DNA of 64,000 nt from Chaetorhynchus papuensis (Eukaryota; Chordata; Aves; Passeriformes; Rhipiduridae), in the NCBI GenBank assembly GCA_013396525.1, contig VWYX01001224.1:124001-188000 (forward strand), written 5' to 3'. The notes under the pieces are model-generated. The model was not told the DNA's origin and searched no databases. It worked only from the letters and a program-made list of their open reading frames with translations. A program made the translations under genes and the position numbers. Positions 37,001 to 49,998 of the stretch are shown in pieces; positions within the stretch are counted from its first letter, which is position 1; each line of letters opens with the position of its first letter.

Positions 37001-40000
37001 GCAAAAATCTGCTCAAAGCAATGTTAATTTGTTTATTCCACTCTCAGCATTTCTGGGCAGGACAATTCAGCCTTTTGGTGTGTCTAAAAGCAGCTTTGCC
37101 AGTGACAGAGAACTCACAGTACCTCTCGTGTGTCACTCCTGCAGATGTATGAAATCCTGCCCTGGCTGCTGTGTCGCCTCCCTGGGCCTCATAAGGAGGT
37201 GTTGGCTTGCTATGATGTCCTGAGTTCTTTTGCAAGGAAGGAGATCAGAAGACATGTAGAGAGAGGGATACCAGCTGAACCACAGGATTTCATTGACTTT
37301 TACCTGGCTGAGATTGAGAAAGTAAGTGTTTGTTCTGGCTGATCACGCTGTTAAGAAGTATAAGGCCAAACAGCCCACTAAATCACCCAGTGTGACCCTT
37401 CCACCATAGTTTCTTACATTTCATAAGCTTCTTAACATGAATACAGTATCTTGGGACTTACTGACCCAGGTCTCTCAGAAAGGCATCCAGTTTTGTATTT
37501 TGGTTACATGAATGAATTACCATGAAGTATGATAGGGTGTGAACCCATGAGTTCTCATCCGCTTTCCATAAATATCCATGAGTATACTCCAATCCTGTAA
37601 TAAATATGAGGCAGTTTATTCCTGTAGGTTACATAACTTTGGTAGACCACCTCATCTACCACAGCAAGGCTCATGTTTAGAGTGGGATTAAATACACATG
37701 CACAAGTCACTGCCCTGAAACAGCAGGCATGCTTCTTTGGGATCCAGTGTGTGCTCCAACACCGGCTGTCCTTGTGCCACATAACTGTCTGGCTCCTCCC
37801 ATGGCAAGGAATCATTATCTCTGTGCTACCTCTAATTTCCCCACTCTTTAGGGCATGGCTGGCTTGGCACCTATATTCAAATTGGACAGCCTAGAAAACA
37901 ATTTCACAAACAATGCCATAATCAGCATTAATCTTCTTCCCTGCCCACGCTATTTTTTCCCATAGTAGGAAGTGACTCTGAGCCAGGGGAGGCTCTGCTA
38001 AGACCACTAGGGCTTCTGCTTCAAATTTTTCAGGAGGTAAAAGACGCATCTCTTTCCTAGGGTAGATGAAGTTTACATAGCTTCTCCCTCTGGTCATAAG
38101 CTTTCAGCTAGTCAGGCTGCTATGTCCTCACAGTGTTGGCTCATGGGCTCTGAAAGGAGCTGATACATCATCTTACACTTAATATCTGTGTGAGTATGAC
38201 AAGATTTACTAAAATAAGCATTTTAGAGGGCAAAGATGCAGCTTTCTGTGGTGGCAGGGGTGCAATTTATTGCCATCTGTTTGTTTGAAAATGTCTTTGC
38301 CTAATGTGTTTTCTCTAGTTGTATTTTATTCCCTTATTATTCAGAAGAAAATACTTGGGTACATCTCTCCCATCAGTTCACCTTTATCCTGAACTGAGAA
38401 GAGAAATTACTCTCAAAATGTTCTGTTGAAATCCTTTTATTCAGATATGTTTTCCTTTGGTATTTGCTAGCACCATTAGATACCAAGGCCAAGGAGTGAC
38501 ATGTGTAGGGCACTTGCTTGTAAGTAAACTCTAGGCTAACTGCGAACTTGTAGTGTGCTTTGAAGTTTTTCTGATTAAGTCATTAGTGATAGAATTGCCT
38601 TTTTTTAATGAAAGAATAATTCATCTCATGAAAGACAGCAATGCAGACTTATCGTGCCTATTTGGGAAACTGCTAAACTCTTAGTACTCATCAAAAACTG
38701 TAATTTTGACTATTTTTTTGTGCACATGCCAGCTGTGGAAGTTTCACAGGACTCACACAGAGGGCATACAGGATGGCATAATTTTTATGTTTTAACTTCA
38801 ACTTTTTGTCACCATCTGCAGTCTAAAGAGGGGGCCAAGCCCAAGTATGATGAAGAGAATTTGGTATATGTCATAAATGATCTTTTCCTTGGTGGATCAG
38901 AGACCTCAAGCACTACACTGTACTGGGGACTGCTCTATATGGTGGTGAATCCAGACATCCAAGGTGAGAGTAGTGGGGATTTCCCGTATATTTTTATTAT
39001 CCTATACTAAACTCAGGCATTAAATAATATTAAATCACGGGATATAAACCTAATGTGCTATGCTGGAATAATACATTTTTCTGTTGCTCTAAGAAAAGTG
39101 ACCAGCTAAAGTATTCTGTGCATTTTTCTCCTCTGAAGTGGTGACTATTTCTCCACAGAAAAAGTGCAGAAGGAGCTGGATGCTGTTCTGGGTCCTTCCC
39201 AGTTAATTTGCTACGAGGATCGGAGAAAACTGCCCTACACAAACGCTGTGGTTCATGAGATCCAGCGCTTCAGCAACATTGTCTTCGTTGGCGTCCCCAG
39301 ATTGTGTGTGAGGAACACAACACTGCTGGGATTCCCTGTCAAAAAGGTACAGACACATTTTCAGCTTCTGTTCTTTCTTCAGCAGAGAGACATTTCGGTT
39401 TTGTAACCTGTTTTCCATCTATAAACTACTCTCCATTAAACTCAGGAATGTGGTGCCTGGGGAAGAGTTACTATTTGTGGCTCCAGGAACGAAAGAAGTC
39501 TTTCACTTAGCATGTAGGTGCTCACACAGCTGGTAAGTCCTCTGCCAGGGAAGCCTCAAGCTCCTCCCCATCATCACAACAAGCTCTGTTTGGCAGGGGA
39601 TGGACTGAGAGGAGAAACTGGTTTGCCAAAGCACTGGTTAAGACATCCCTGCCCATCTTGGCACTTGCCCAAATGCCAACAAGCAACAGTTTTATCCATC
39701 AGGCGTAAACTGATGGGTGACAGGCACTAGTAGCTGGAACTGAATCAACAGTTTCTTCTTTGCAGGGCACCATTGTCGTACCCAATATAGCATCTGTTCT
39801 GTATGACCCTGAGCAGTGGGAGACACCTCGACAGTTCAACCCCGGCCATTTTCTGGATAAAGAAGGAAACTTCATACCTCGAGAAGCTTTCTTACCATTC
39901 TCAGCAGGTAAATGCACTGACAGTTTGAAGTGACCCGACAGATGAGATGATGAACACAGAAGTTTGAGATTAGGGTATTTCTTCAGATAACATCTTCTAT

Positions 40001-41188
40001 CTCTGCTATTTGCTGTTTTTAAAGAACATTCCTGGCTTATTTCTGCCAGAGGAGAGGCTTCTGTGCTGTCAGACCCCAATCTGTTCTTAGGACATTGTGG
40101 TGGGAATCCCACTCAAACTCCCGAACCTCTTGGGCTGGCTGCATGCTGCAGTCCTACACAGGTTTTGTCTGTAATATTCTTTACACACAGTATTTTCCTG
40201 AGAAGTAATTTGCCCTGTGTATTCTGGAGTTAATTGCAGTCCCTTTTAAAGAAACAAGCTGAAAGGAAAGCAGAAGGCATTGATAAACAAAGGATTAAGT
40301 TCTTGCTTACAGAATTGAAAATCCAGCTGCAAAAGAAGGAAACAAGGTAACAATACACAGACAGTAATCGTATGTAGCAGTAATCCTGTGTAATCCTGCT
40401 GATGGTTTTGTTTTAGTTTGTTGATAGTCACTTAAATGTCCATACAGAAGTGGGTTTTTAATTCAAACGGCTTCTTCTTTCCTTACATTTGTCTACTATC
40501 TGGAAATGTGAATGTAATATTCACCTTTTCTGCTCACACCATTGGAGCCAAGGAATGGGAATCCTGGGAAACTAACAGCAGGCCTCACGCTTTGCCTATA
40601 AAGTGACCAAGCCTCTGTTCAACTGCAAATGCCATTTCTAAGTAATTTTGCTCTGCTGATGTTAACTCACTAAAGTGTGTGCAAACAGCTGGCAGATTTT
40701 TTCTGTGTGGTCCTGAAGTTCAACATCTTCTGTGAAAGCAAAATAATTTTCTGTTACGACAAGAAAGAAATTATGTTGGCATCTCACAGATTTTCACTGA
40801 AATTTTCACTTTGTGTCTCCTAACCTAGGACATTGGATGGGATCTTTTTGAGAAGGAATTCACATAGTTTTAGTTCTGTGGCTTTCATGATCCTGTCCTT
40901 GAACAAAACAAAACAAAAGGCACCTCTGCTTACAACAGGAATGAACTAAGTGATTATGAAACTGAAAATTTCCTAAATATTCACTGTCCTTCCCCTGTTC
41001 CCTCTGCAGGGCACCGGGTGTGTTTGGGGGAGCACTTAGCGAGGACCGAGCTCTTCATTTTCTTTGCCAACCTGCTGAGGGCGTTCACCTTCCGGCTCCC
41101 TGAGGGAGTGAGCAGCATCAACACTGAGCCCATTCTGGGGGGCACACTGCAGCCCCACCCCTACAGGGTTTGTGCCATTCCACGCTAG
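31025..41188 (+). CDS. Cytochrome P450 family 2 protein, gene C (complete, nine exons)
   Basis: Coding exons are 31025-31195, 32521-32683, 33811-33960, 35033-35193, 37145-37321, 38822-38963, 39159-39346, 39766-39907 and 41010-41188. Their lengths match gene B exon for exon, again giving 490 residues. The ATG at 31025 starts a typical CYP2 N-terminus with a hydrophobic ER anchor at about 3-22, followed by FPPGPTPLP at 30-38. Other hallmarks are WKQQR at 121-125, I-helix GGSETS at 298-303, EIQR at 355-358, PRQFNP at 405-410 and the haem loop FSAGHRVCLG at 429-438 with Cys436. No stop or frameshift is seen and all donors are GT, so it looks functional. It is a tandem duplicate of gene B on the same strand, 13 kb away. 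Exon 8 differs from gene B at 29 of 142 bases, whereas exon 9 is identical up to the stop codon. Reaction: NADPH-dependent monooxygenation at the ER, substrate unknown. The subfamily is unproven. Confidence 0.96.
40981..41184 (+). repeat. Gene-conversion-like tract, copy in gene C (intron 8 end plus exon 9)
   Basis: This is the partner of 17807-18010 in gene B, identical over 204 bp in a hand alignment. The sequence before 40981 and after the stop codon is unrelated or strongly diverged. The direction of transfer cannot be told from two copies alone. Confidence 0.9.
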
Positions 41189-43073
41189 GCTGCAGCAGTC
41201 ACAGGCCAGCATGAGACAGCTGCCTTTACCTCCATGAATCTCCCCTCAAGTGTATAAACCTGCTGCTGGCTATTGATATTAGTCTATCCCAGAGCTCTTC
41301 AGAAAGTGGATGCAAGTCAAGATCCAGACTAACAGTATTTTTTTTTTTTGTCTGGTCTTTGTGAAAGTCACAGATATTCTTGCAGGGATCTGGACCATAT
41401 TCTCCTCTCTGAGAGCAGTTGAAGCTGGATGCTGTGGTTCCCAGCTGAAGTCATGCTGTGTCCCCTTGTCCTAGCCAAGCAAAATCACCCTCATGCTCAG
41501 TCCTGAGCAAACCTCAGGAAAATTCAACAGAGTATCTTAGCAATAGCTGAGTAGGTGCCATTTCTGTGAACAGCCTGATGATCTCAAGTAATGTGACTTT
41601 GGAAAGCACACTTTTAAAGCTCTGTTTTGGTTTTGTTGTCCCGAATTTAGCCACTTTAATTTGTCAACAGGTTGGAAATAAACCCAACCAAACCAACACC
41701 CAAATCCCAGGAAACACATTAGAATGTGTGTGCCTTCACATGTGAATTTGATGTTAAGTATCTCCCATATACTAGGTAAAAAGTTATTCTAAAGTTGAAG
41801 AAAGAAACTTAAATTTGGTGTTTACTATCAATGTGAATGTGTGACTTTGCAGCCCAATTACAGTTATATTATATTGTCGAGTTGTTAGTTAGTTTTTTAA
41901 TGTTTGTTTTATTTGTAATGATGTAGAATCACACCCATTATCAGTTCTGCTTGGATGAGGCATTGAATGTGAGACGAGAGAGTCACTTTGCCTGTGAGTT
42001 TCTCTGCTAACTCCATGACAGAGGAATGTAGAGGCTTTGGAAAGCAGCTCTAGGGGCTACCTGAACACTCAGATATTCTCCATTTTCTCTGTGTCCTTTA
42101 CTTTTTTCATTACAACCCATACCACACTTCCTGGTCTCCATTCAATTTCTTTCAGATCTCCCTCGCCCTCTTTCAGTTCCTGCTCCCACCTTCCCTTTAT
42201 CCATATAAACTCTATTTCAGGATTCACCTTGATGTGATGACACCAAGCTTCTCTCTCCTTTTTTATTTGCACAAGTATTAGAAGAGGAATCCATGCTGAG
42301 CTGAAAACAGTTACCAGTGTGTTTTCAGGAGGAAGCTTGGAAAAATCCCATTTACTTGTTCTTTAAGGCTCCAGATTATGGAAAGAAGAGTACAGTAACT
42401 ATGGAGGGCACACTAGAGGTGACTTAGTGTAAGAAAAGATACAAATGACAATGTGATGCAGGAATTCTAAAATAACTTACAGTGCTGCTCATTGGCACTG
42501 ATTCAACTCAAGAAGAGACTGTTTGAACACACGGCTGGAGGTGACAGCCAAGTTCAGCTGTAACTTTGTTAAGGTGAAGTGCTGGAGAATTCTTGTATGC
42601 AAGTCACTTTTGGAAAGGATTCAAATGTTGGAGTTGAATAGAGCTGCCTTGTAAACTCTACTGTAAACTTAGCATCAAATTTGTATTGAGGACCAAAAGC
42701 ACTTTTATGTCGGAATATAAAGTATTTATAATTAAATCATTGTGGTGCATCTGAACTTCCTGAATTTAAAAGGGAGGAGAATGTTACTACAGAGAAGTAA
42801 GAACTGACCAGCTCCTGGCATGCCTTGCAGCATTGGCAGTGCTCTGCTCCAGCACAACCCAGCACTGGCAGGCTTGCAGGGCTAGAAGGGAAATTAAGGC
42901 AGCAAGGGCTTTCACAAAGCAATAGCTGAAATAAATAATCCAGCCTGTTACTTCACACGGCATCTCAAAGAATATTCCAGGGCCTACACACTCATGCTCA
43001 GCCTCCTTTCCAGCTTTATCTGTGCTTCTCCTCCACCCTATCCACCCACACCTGCTCCTTTCCAATAACCCTG
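41189..43073. other. 3'-UTR and spacer downstream of gene C
   Basis: About 1.9 kb with no coding exon that I can recognise. A candidate polyadenylation hexamer AATAAA is at 41677-41682, 489 bp after the stop. A short T run lies at 41338-41349. No CR1 signature is seen here. Confidence 0.5.
41677..41682 (+). terminator. Candidate polyadenylation signal of gene C
   Basis: A canonical AATAAA lies 489 bp beyond the gene C stop codon. Use is inferred from position. Confidence 0.45.
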
Positions 43074-44360
43074 TGTCTTGGTTTAAAAGATAGGTGTTTT
43101 CCAAAGAAGGCAGGAACCTTCCTGGGAATGGAAAATGTGACCCCCTTCTCTCCACATTATTATAACTTTGAAATTACGGGGCTTTCAGGCAAAGATATGG
43201 GGAAAGGAATAACAGTTCTTGACTAGACTGTCTATGTACCAAGACAAACAAACAACAACAATGGCAGCCACAAGAAACAAAACCAGGAACCCAGCACAAG
43301 CCTCTCCCTACTGCAGGCACTTTCCCTTTCGGTGTGGTTACGGTCACAGCCGGCAGGGCGCTGTTGGCAGAGGCTCACCCACGGTAAGGAGAAGCAGTGA
43401 AGGACAAAACTCCACAGTGGCAGCGAATCCTCTGGGCAGCAGCAGTCTGGCACCAAAACCACAACCATCTCTCCTTCGATCCCTGAGAGAGAAAGAGTGA
43501 GAGAGCGCTGAGCCCAGCCCCTGACCCCCAGCCAAAACTCATGGTATCTCTGCACTTTCCATGAGAAAACCCCCCAAGCCACCAAGCTCACTCCCCAGCT
43601 AAGAGACTACAGCCAACTACACCCCTTCCTCCCTATTCCAGCCACATCTTTTGTCTCCTAAGTACAGTCATTCATCGTCTCTTAGGCAACAAATGGGAGA
43701 AAAATTCCTTGGAAGAAAAAAAAGAAGAAAAGAAAAAAATCTAACCTGCAACACCTGTCTGTCCCTAATGGAGCTGGGGGGATTTGCACAGATGGGATCT
43801 CACTCCCCTAGGCATCGATGAAATGGCAGCACCAATAAATGCAGCACCAAAGGAGAGCAGCACCTCATCTGAGTTAAGAGACAAAGTAATAAAGAAGCCA
43901 TCAAAATATCCTTTGAGACAGGAATTAATTTGTTATTTAACATTGCTTTTATATCATCCCCGGTGTTGTCTGCTCAGCACCAGCCCCATTTTAATGCAAC
44001 CCCAAATCTCTGTGAACAGAATGAAGTTTTTTGGGGTTTTTTTTGTTTTGTTTTGTTTTGTTTTGTTTAAATAAACCTTCCATTTAAATCCTATCCATAT
44101 TTGGTACAACTGCAGGTTACCTCTGATCTGATGTCTGTTGTCTATGAATTTTAAAAACAAATCATTCTTGCTCTGGCTGTCACAGGATGTTGGTCCTCTG
44201 TGCTTGACTTTGGAGAGACTTTGTGGTGCCATTTGTGGCTTTTATCAAACCCCTACAAGTGATGAGTTCATCTCTAACTAGGCAAGAAATGGGAGAAAAA
44301 TTCTCTGGGAGAAAGAAATAAAGAAAAAAATGAAAAAAGGAAAACTTCTAACATCCACCA
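43074..44360 (+). mobile_element. Endogenous-retrovirus-LTR-like block (passerine type)
   Basis: The block opens with 'tgtcttggtttaaaagata' and continues with 'ggaatggaaaatgtgacccc', 'attataactttgaaattac' and 'ttcaggcaaagatatgggg'. It then has (acaa)-rich sequence and 'ggcaacaaatgggagaaaaa' before purine-rich stretches. This order matches what I remember of LTRs from passerine ERVs. The phrase 'aaatgggagaaaaatt' plus the following purine-rich tail occurs twice, at about 43685-43750 and 44281-44355, so two LTR-derived pieces or an internal duplication may be present. A (TTTTG)n microsatellite lies between them. No gag, pol or env frame was recognised. Ends and family are uncertain. Confidence 0.5.
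44038..44068 (+). repeat. (TTTTG)n microsatellite
   Basis: About six tandem copies of TTTTG follow a short T run. This is a simple pentanucleotide repeat inside the LTR-like block and is likely length-polymorphic. Confidence 0.9.
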
Positions 44361-47300
44361 CCCTTCTACAGGTGGTGCCTCTTGCTTTGCCCACTCCACT
44401 TATCATCTTGCCACTTGCTGAAGAGGCTTAATTGTAAGATCTGTGTGAAGCTGGTTGTGCTCAAGGGCTGGAACAGCGAATCCATTGGGACTGTGCTCAG
44501 TCCCATTTACAGAAGGCTTCCCTGCGACCAGGCAGGCCTCAGGAGTGGCACGAGGTGGAAAGAACATGTAATGTGCTGCCACTCCAGGACCCCAGCCACC
44601 AGCCCATACCAGGCAGTACAAAGAAGCACATTTGTTTTTGAAGAGTCTACTGAAAATTTGGCTGAAGAGCAGGAGACCCCCAGCTTTTCCTGTTGGAGAC
44701 TCAGTTTCCAGACAGTCTTGCACAACAGTTTTGCTGTTCCTGAGCAGGGGAGCCAGTGTGGTGTGTGCAGCCTCCTTTATGGATTAGTCCATGTGGGTCA
44801 AGCAGCCAAACTGGGCTAGTGTCATGGGTCTGGAAACTTATAGCACCACTTTACACCCATATATTCCATAAAGATTCGAAGCAGGAAGATGGAGGAAGGC
44901 AAACAAACTCGGGTAATCTGATAAAATTAACTTTGCTCTTCCTCCACTCCTTTGGGAATCTTGGGAGGGCTTCCAGTGTGGAATACAATGCTGTTTCACC
45001 TCCTAGAGACCTTTCAGTAACTCTTCAGTTGTACACCTCCAGCTCCTGGAGAGACTGACCTCTGACAGTGGAGAAATTTGCAGGTTATGGGGAAAGAGTT
45101 GAAGTGATCCCAGGGCATTGGTGAGGGATGACAGCAGACTTATCTCTGGTGGGCTCAACTGATTCCCTAGTCCCCTGGCCACAGCTCTTCTCATTGCTTT
45201 CTGGCCCTTTCAAGTGCTGTTTTCCCTCCTGCTCATCACCTGTCATCACTTGGCTGCCCAGAGGTTCCAGCCCCATGGCACATGTCTGCCTTACACCATC
45301 GAAGAGCTGCCAGGCTCAAAGGTGCACACCCTGCTGCTGATGGCTGAGGTGGTGTAACTTCTTTTAATTGCTGTGATTAACCCTCCACCCCATCTTTTTC
45401 TTTATTTTATAACTAGTGTCAGCCACAGCCTCAGGTCTCTGAGTTAAGGTAGAACTGTCACCCATAATAATACGGTTTAGAATGTTTTGAAATCAGGTTG
45501 CAGGTGTCTGTTCCAGGGAAAGATGTGCAACTAGGTGTATTACTTTTTAAACCACTGTGATTCCTTAGGGTAAAAGTGAGTTCATGTCACAGAACTGCAG
45601 AAGTGCTGCTTTGTTTCATATTTGCAGGATAGCAGGACTGTGTGAATCCAGAAAGCCTAAAATAGTTAATTTTGATGGATATGAAAGAGCCGCCTAGCAT
45701 TATATGGTGCTCACCTCTGCTAAGTTACAGTTCAGGAAAGCACTGGCAAGTTGTCTGCCACCCAGATCCTCTGCTAATTTTTTTCTTGTGCTTTTCTTTC
45801 TCTTTCATGGTGGGGCTCTCCTGGGTAGCAATATTAGTGCCACAGCCATAAGCAGGCTATATGCCAAACTCCAGGGAAGCTGTTTACCCTGGCAAAAGGA
45901 GAAAGCACGCACTGGAGACAAAGACAGCCTTGTGTAAAAGTTTGTAAATTCTGCATCCATCCTGAGATAAAAGCATCAGTTGGTTTTTTCACTTCTGTTC
46001 AAATAAGTTGTTTGGGAAATTGTTCTGTTTCAAAGGCCCAGGCTAAACTGTCTCTGTGGATGCTTCATGGTATGACAGAGTGAATCAATGCTGTGTAGTG
46101 GGGGAACCTGACATCTATGGAATTACATTTTGAAAAATAGAAATTATCTGTTGCACCAACATATGCATTTGGAGAAACTATTTCTGTACTTTTGGGGAAG
46201 TCTAGAAACTCTTGGACAAACAGGAAGTGAAAGAACAGGAAATTTTTGCTGTCTCTCCAGTGGAAGATCTGGCAGGTGTCAAATGCAACAAAAAGGGAGG
46301 TGAGTCAAAAGAGCCAGAGGGGGTTGCACTGCACATGCTGTGTTGGTAATCTCAGCCTCATCACAGGACTTGTACTAAACATCTCTTTCTGTTCAAAAAG
46401 CAGTTGGATATATCTTCAGCAGGAAAATTACTTTGGGGTTGTTTAATAACAATACAGTGTTTGGCATTTGTACTGTTCTTACAATCTTTTCTAAGGTATC
46501 TGCAATCATGTGCTGTCAGAAACAGGACATGAGACTGGCTAAGCTTTCACCTGACTCACCATGGCTGTGTTTGAGTTCTGTAACACTCAGAATGAAAATA
46601 GTTTCATATTAATCTTCATCTTGAACATTTATTGTCATTATTATGTCACACTCTTATATTTTCCATTTGAATAACTTCATTTTACTTTCAGACACTGCTC
46701 TGACTAAGTGCCTACTGAGACATAGCTTGGGAAACTAGAAAAAGATGTTCATCCAAGCAATAGTAATGTTGGAGTATGGGCCAAAATGCACTAAATGCTA
46801 TTCACTTCCCTTTGATTAAAAGTTTTGCCTCTGGCACTTTTCAAAGGTTAATTCATTCGTTTGCCAAATGCCTTCAGGTGAGAAAAATGCACTGTGAACA
46901 GGAAATCTGATTTTCTTCAGCACTAAAATGAAATTTCATGTTTAAAAAAGACAGATAATATGCTAATTGAATTGGTGTTACACACACTTCCTTTAACACA
47001 TCGTTAAGGAGCCATTTGTCATCGTGTGTGAGATCTGCATTTACGTCCATGCTGTAAGGGCAGCCTTGAACTGGGAACAGTGGGTAACCCAAGACAAGGA
47101 AATCCCTTCCCATAAAATCCTTGTGCTGAAATGTTTACCATCCTCACTGGTGATTAAGAAGAGTTGAAGAGTAGAACATGCTTTGCAATATGACATTTTA
47201 AAATTATTCTAAACTCCTTGCAGAACTCTTAGAGGAAAAAAAGGAGTTTATGGGTCTGGCTGAACATAAAAATGAAGACACAATGTAGAAAATAATTCAT

Positions 47301-49856
47301 AGAATAAAGCATAGACAAATGTGGGCACAAGAAGACACAGGAAAAATAGTCCTAAATTATCTGGGTGGTTCTCTGGGATGCTCTGAGGAGCCACTATAAA
47401 TCTGTATGAATTATCTGTTAAGGTGATTTCACAGAGCTCATATTAGCTGGAGCAAATCACTGGCTTTATAGGCACATGGAAACATATCTTACAGAAATGC
47501 ATTAAAAATTGTGGGTTTCACTATAGATTTCTCCTTGCTTCAGAGACATCCACAGGAAATAAAGCAATCAAATTTAAAAACACAGCAGCTATGAACCCTA
47601 TCTTTTAGACTGAATCAAAAGGATTTAAAATTTCTTCTTCCTCCATGTACTGAGAGGAATAATAATTTAGATGAAATTTCCATTCAAAATAGCTTTTACA
47701 ATTTCCCCCTCGGGGAAAGAGGGAAGTCTCAGTAGGAGCTGAGAGACTACAGTGCACTAGGTGAGAAATAGCTGGTGGGAAAGTGTCATATATTAAACAA
47801 ATTTCATCTCAGTAGCCCCTGCCCTGCTGAAGGTTCCAGAAAAGAAAAATTACAAGGAGTGAAGCAAAATGGTAGGAAGGAGAAAAATCTCTTTCCTACT
47901 GCTGGAGTAAAAGGAGTTCAGCTTTTGTCCTGATAAGCACTGAGGACAAACAGGGAGCAGCAAGGAGGCAAGGGAACATTCAGCAGCTCCCGTTTTAATT
48001 TGCTCAGCAGCAGAGTCACAGCTGTGCTGGGAAAAGGAGACCAGAGCCCCTGAGCCAGCTCTTCTCCCCACCACTGAAAAGAGGCTGTCCTGGCTTCAGA
48101 TAGCACCACAGCCAACACAACATCTGCAGGATGTTATACAACTTGGATACTTAAAGTGGCTAGCAGATAAAATAATCTAAAGATGCCACGTAAATAAGGA
48201 GTGTTACATGTGGAGTAATGCTGTATCTGTAGCTTACTCTTGTGAAAACAAACGTCACTGCCAGAGCCCATGGAAAAAAGCATGGATTTAGGGGAACCTT
48301 CTAAGCCTGAGAGGGAACCAAAATGGAATGTTTGTGACTCAGCCAAAAGCCAGTTAAGAAAGCAGTATTTTCACCCTCGGGGAACAATTAAGTCAATTTG
48401 AAAATCTTTAGTTTATTGCTGCAAGCAGAGGCAGGCTAATGGGGAGATTCAAAAAAAAAAAAAAGTTCAAAAAAAGTTACAGAGATAAAGTGGTATTATA
48501 TTTAGCAGTACTGAACTTCTAAAGAAATTATGTTGGACTTACATATTAATATATTTTTTGGATTATTAATCTAAATACAGATTTATTTCAGCCTCTCTCC
48601 TTAAAAAATACCAGCCTAACTCATGCCAACCGACCTACCTTTATTTTGTCATATTTGATGGTAACTCATTTGATGGTACATTTCAGTGACAGTCTCACTC
48701 TTCCCCAGCCCATTATTCCTTAAGATGTATTGCTCTCCAGTGTGACCTTACGAGTAAGAAATTTTTTCCAGAATGAGGAAAAAGGAGACAGATGACTTCA
48801 GGATTTCATGGAGTGGCCCAGATACTCAAACCGGTAGAGCAGGGGAAAATGACTGGCAACTTTGGCATTCAACAATGTGTGTGTTTTGTCTTCAGGGACA
48901 CAATCCAGCACCTTAAGTCAGACAGTCAGGGGTGTTTCGTATATTGTATTTTCTCTAATGCAAATGTTGCTAGTTTGCAAAAACTATGAAGACCTTTAGG
49001 GGGAAAGTCATATCGTCTGGAAGAGGGGCCATACCATCCTGGGAGAGGAGAAATCAGATTACCCAGAATTGAATGATTCTCTAATGAGGAAGGAGGTTCT
49101 TGGGGAAAGAAATCAACATGCCACAGGGGATGTGCATGTCCTAGAAAAATACAGACAAGGGGTTTTTTTGTAGTCATGTAACTTAGGTGTTTTGGATGTT
49201 TCCTAATGGTGCTTTAGCCATGTATTTCTAAAAGCTGCTAATCAGTGTCCTGAAATGGAACCATCATCATGGTGTCAAAACACACCTCTTGGAAAAATTA
49301 AGTAGTGGATCTTACAGCCAAAATATATCTTGGATACTTCAATAAGTTGAGATCTTCTCAAGAAGGTTTTCATTTGTCAGGAGCTTGCATGTTTTGCATA
49401 TTCTTTGGCAAAGGAGGAACACACAACTGCTACATTTTCTGGGGTCACCAAGGGCTCTGTCCTGCAGGATGGCATGGAAGAACAGTGGTGGGGGAATGGG
49501 ACTCTCTGAACTTTTCCTAAAGCTATCACTGATATAAGAAAATCCCATGAAGTATTCTGAATTCAGCAGATTAGCAGATCTCTAAAAGAAACATCTGCCA
49601 TTGAAAGACTTCCAGCTTGATCCTTTGCTATCATTCAGAACACTTTTTAACACTGCCTGTGAGACAGGGTGCTTTTTCAGACATAAAGAGACAGAAACTT
49701 ATAAGACACTTCTAACTTTCTACTGCTCTTCAAAATTATTTGGTTTGGAAAATCAGAGATTCTGCAAACTATTGTTGGCTGAAGTCATCTGGAGCTGATG
49801 ACTGCATGTGTTGTAATGTTGGCTGTACTCTAAACTCACCCCTCTCTTGCCTGAAG
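44361..49856. other. Intergenic region between the LTR-like block and the CYP2 relics
   Basis: About 5.5 kb. The first kilobase (44361-45340) is GC-richer than its surroundings and might be further repeat-derived sequence, but I cannot name a family. I looked for exons 1-5 of a CYP2 gene that would precede the exon-6 relic at 49857 and found none. No RNA gene was recognised. A-rich runs occur near 48451-48475. Confidence 0.45.
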
Positions 49857-49998
49857 ATTAAAGGCAACCCCTGCTCTGTAATATGACGAAGTCAACCTGG
49901 TCTGGGTTCTCCATGACCTCTTTTTGGCAGGAATTGAAACCACAGCGACCACTTTGCACTGGGCACTGCTCCATATTTTGACTTATTCCAGAAAAGAT
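49857..49998 (+). pseudogene. Isolated CYP2 exon 6 relic
   Basis: After an AG at 49855-49856, one frame reads IKGNP, like the SKGxP opening common in CYP2 exon 6. After a frame slip it continues from 49882 as YDEVNLVWVLHDLFLAG and then IETTATTLHWALLHIL. This is the I-helix segment of a CYP2 protein with the AGxET motif intact. The size fits the canonical 142 bp, but no GT donor follows at the expected point and the frame is broken at the start. Typical CYP2 residues (AGIETT rather than the GGSETS of genes B and C) suggest an older or different paralogue. No other convincing exon of this copy was found within several kilobases, although 50467-50585 shows a very weak exon-8-like reading. Confidence 0.8.
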
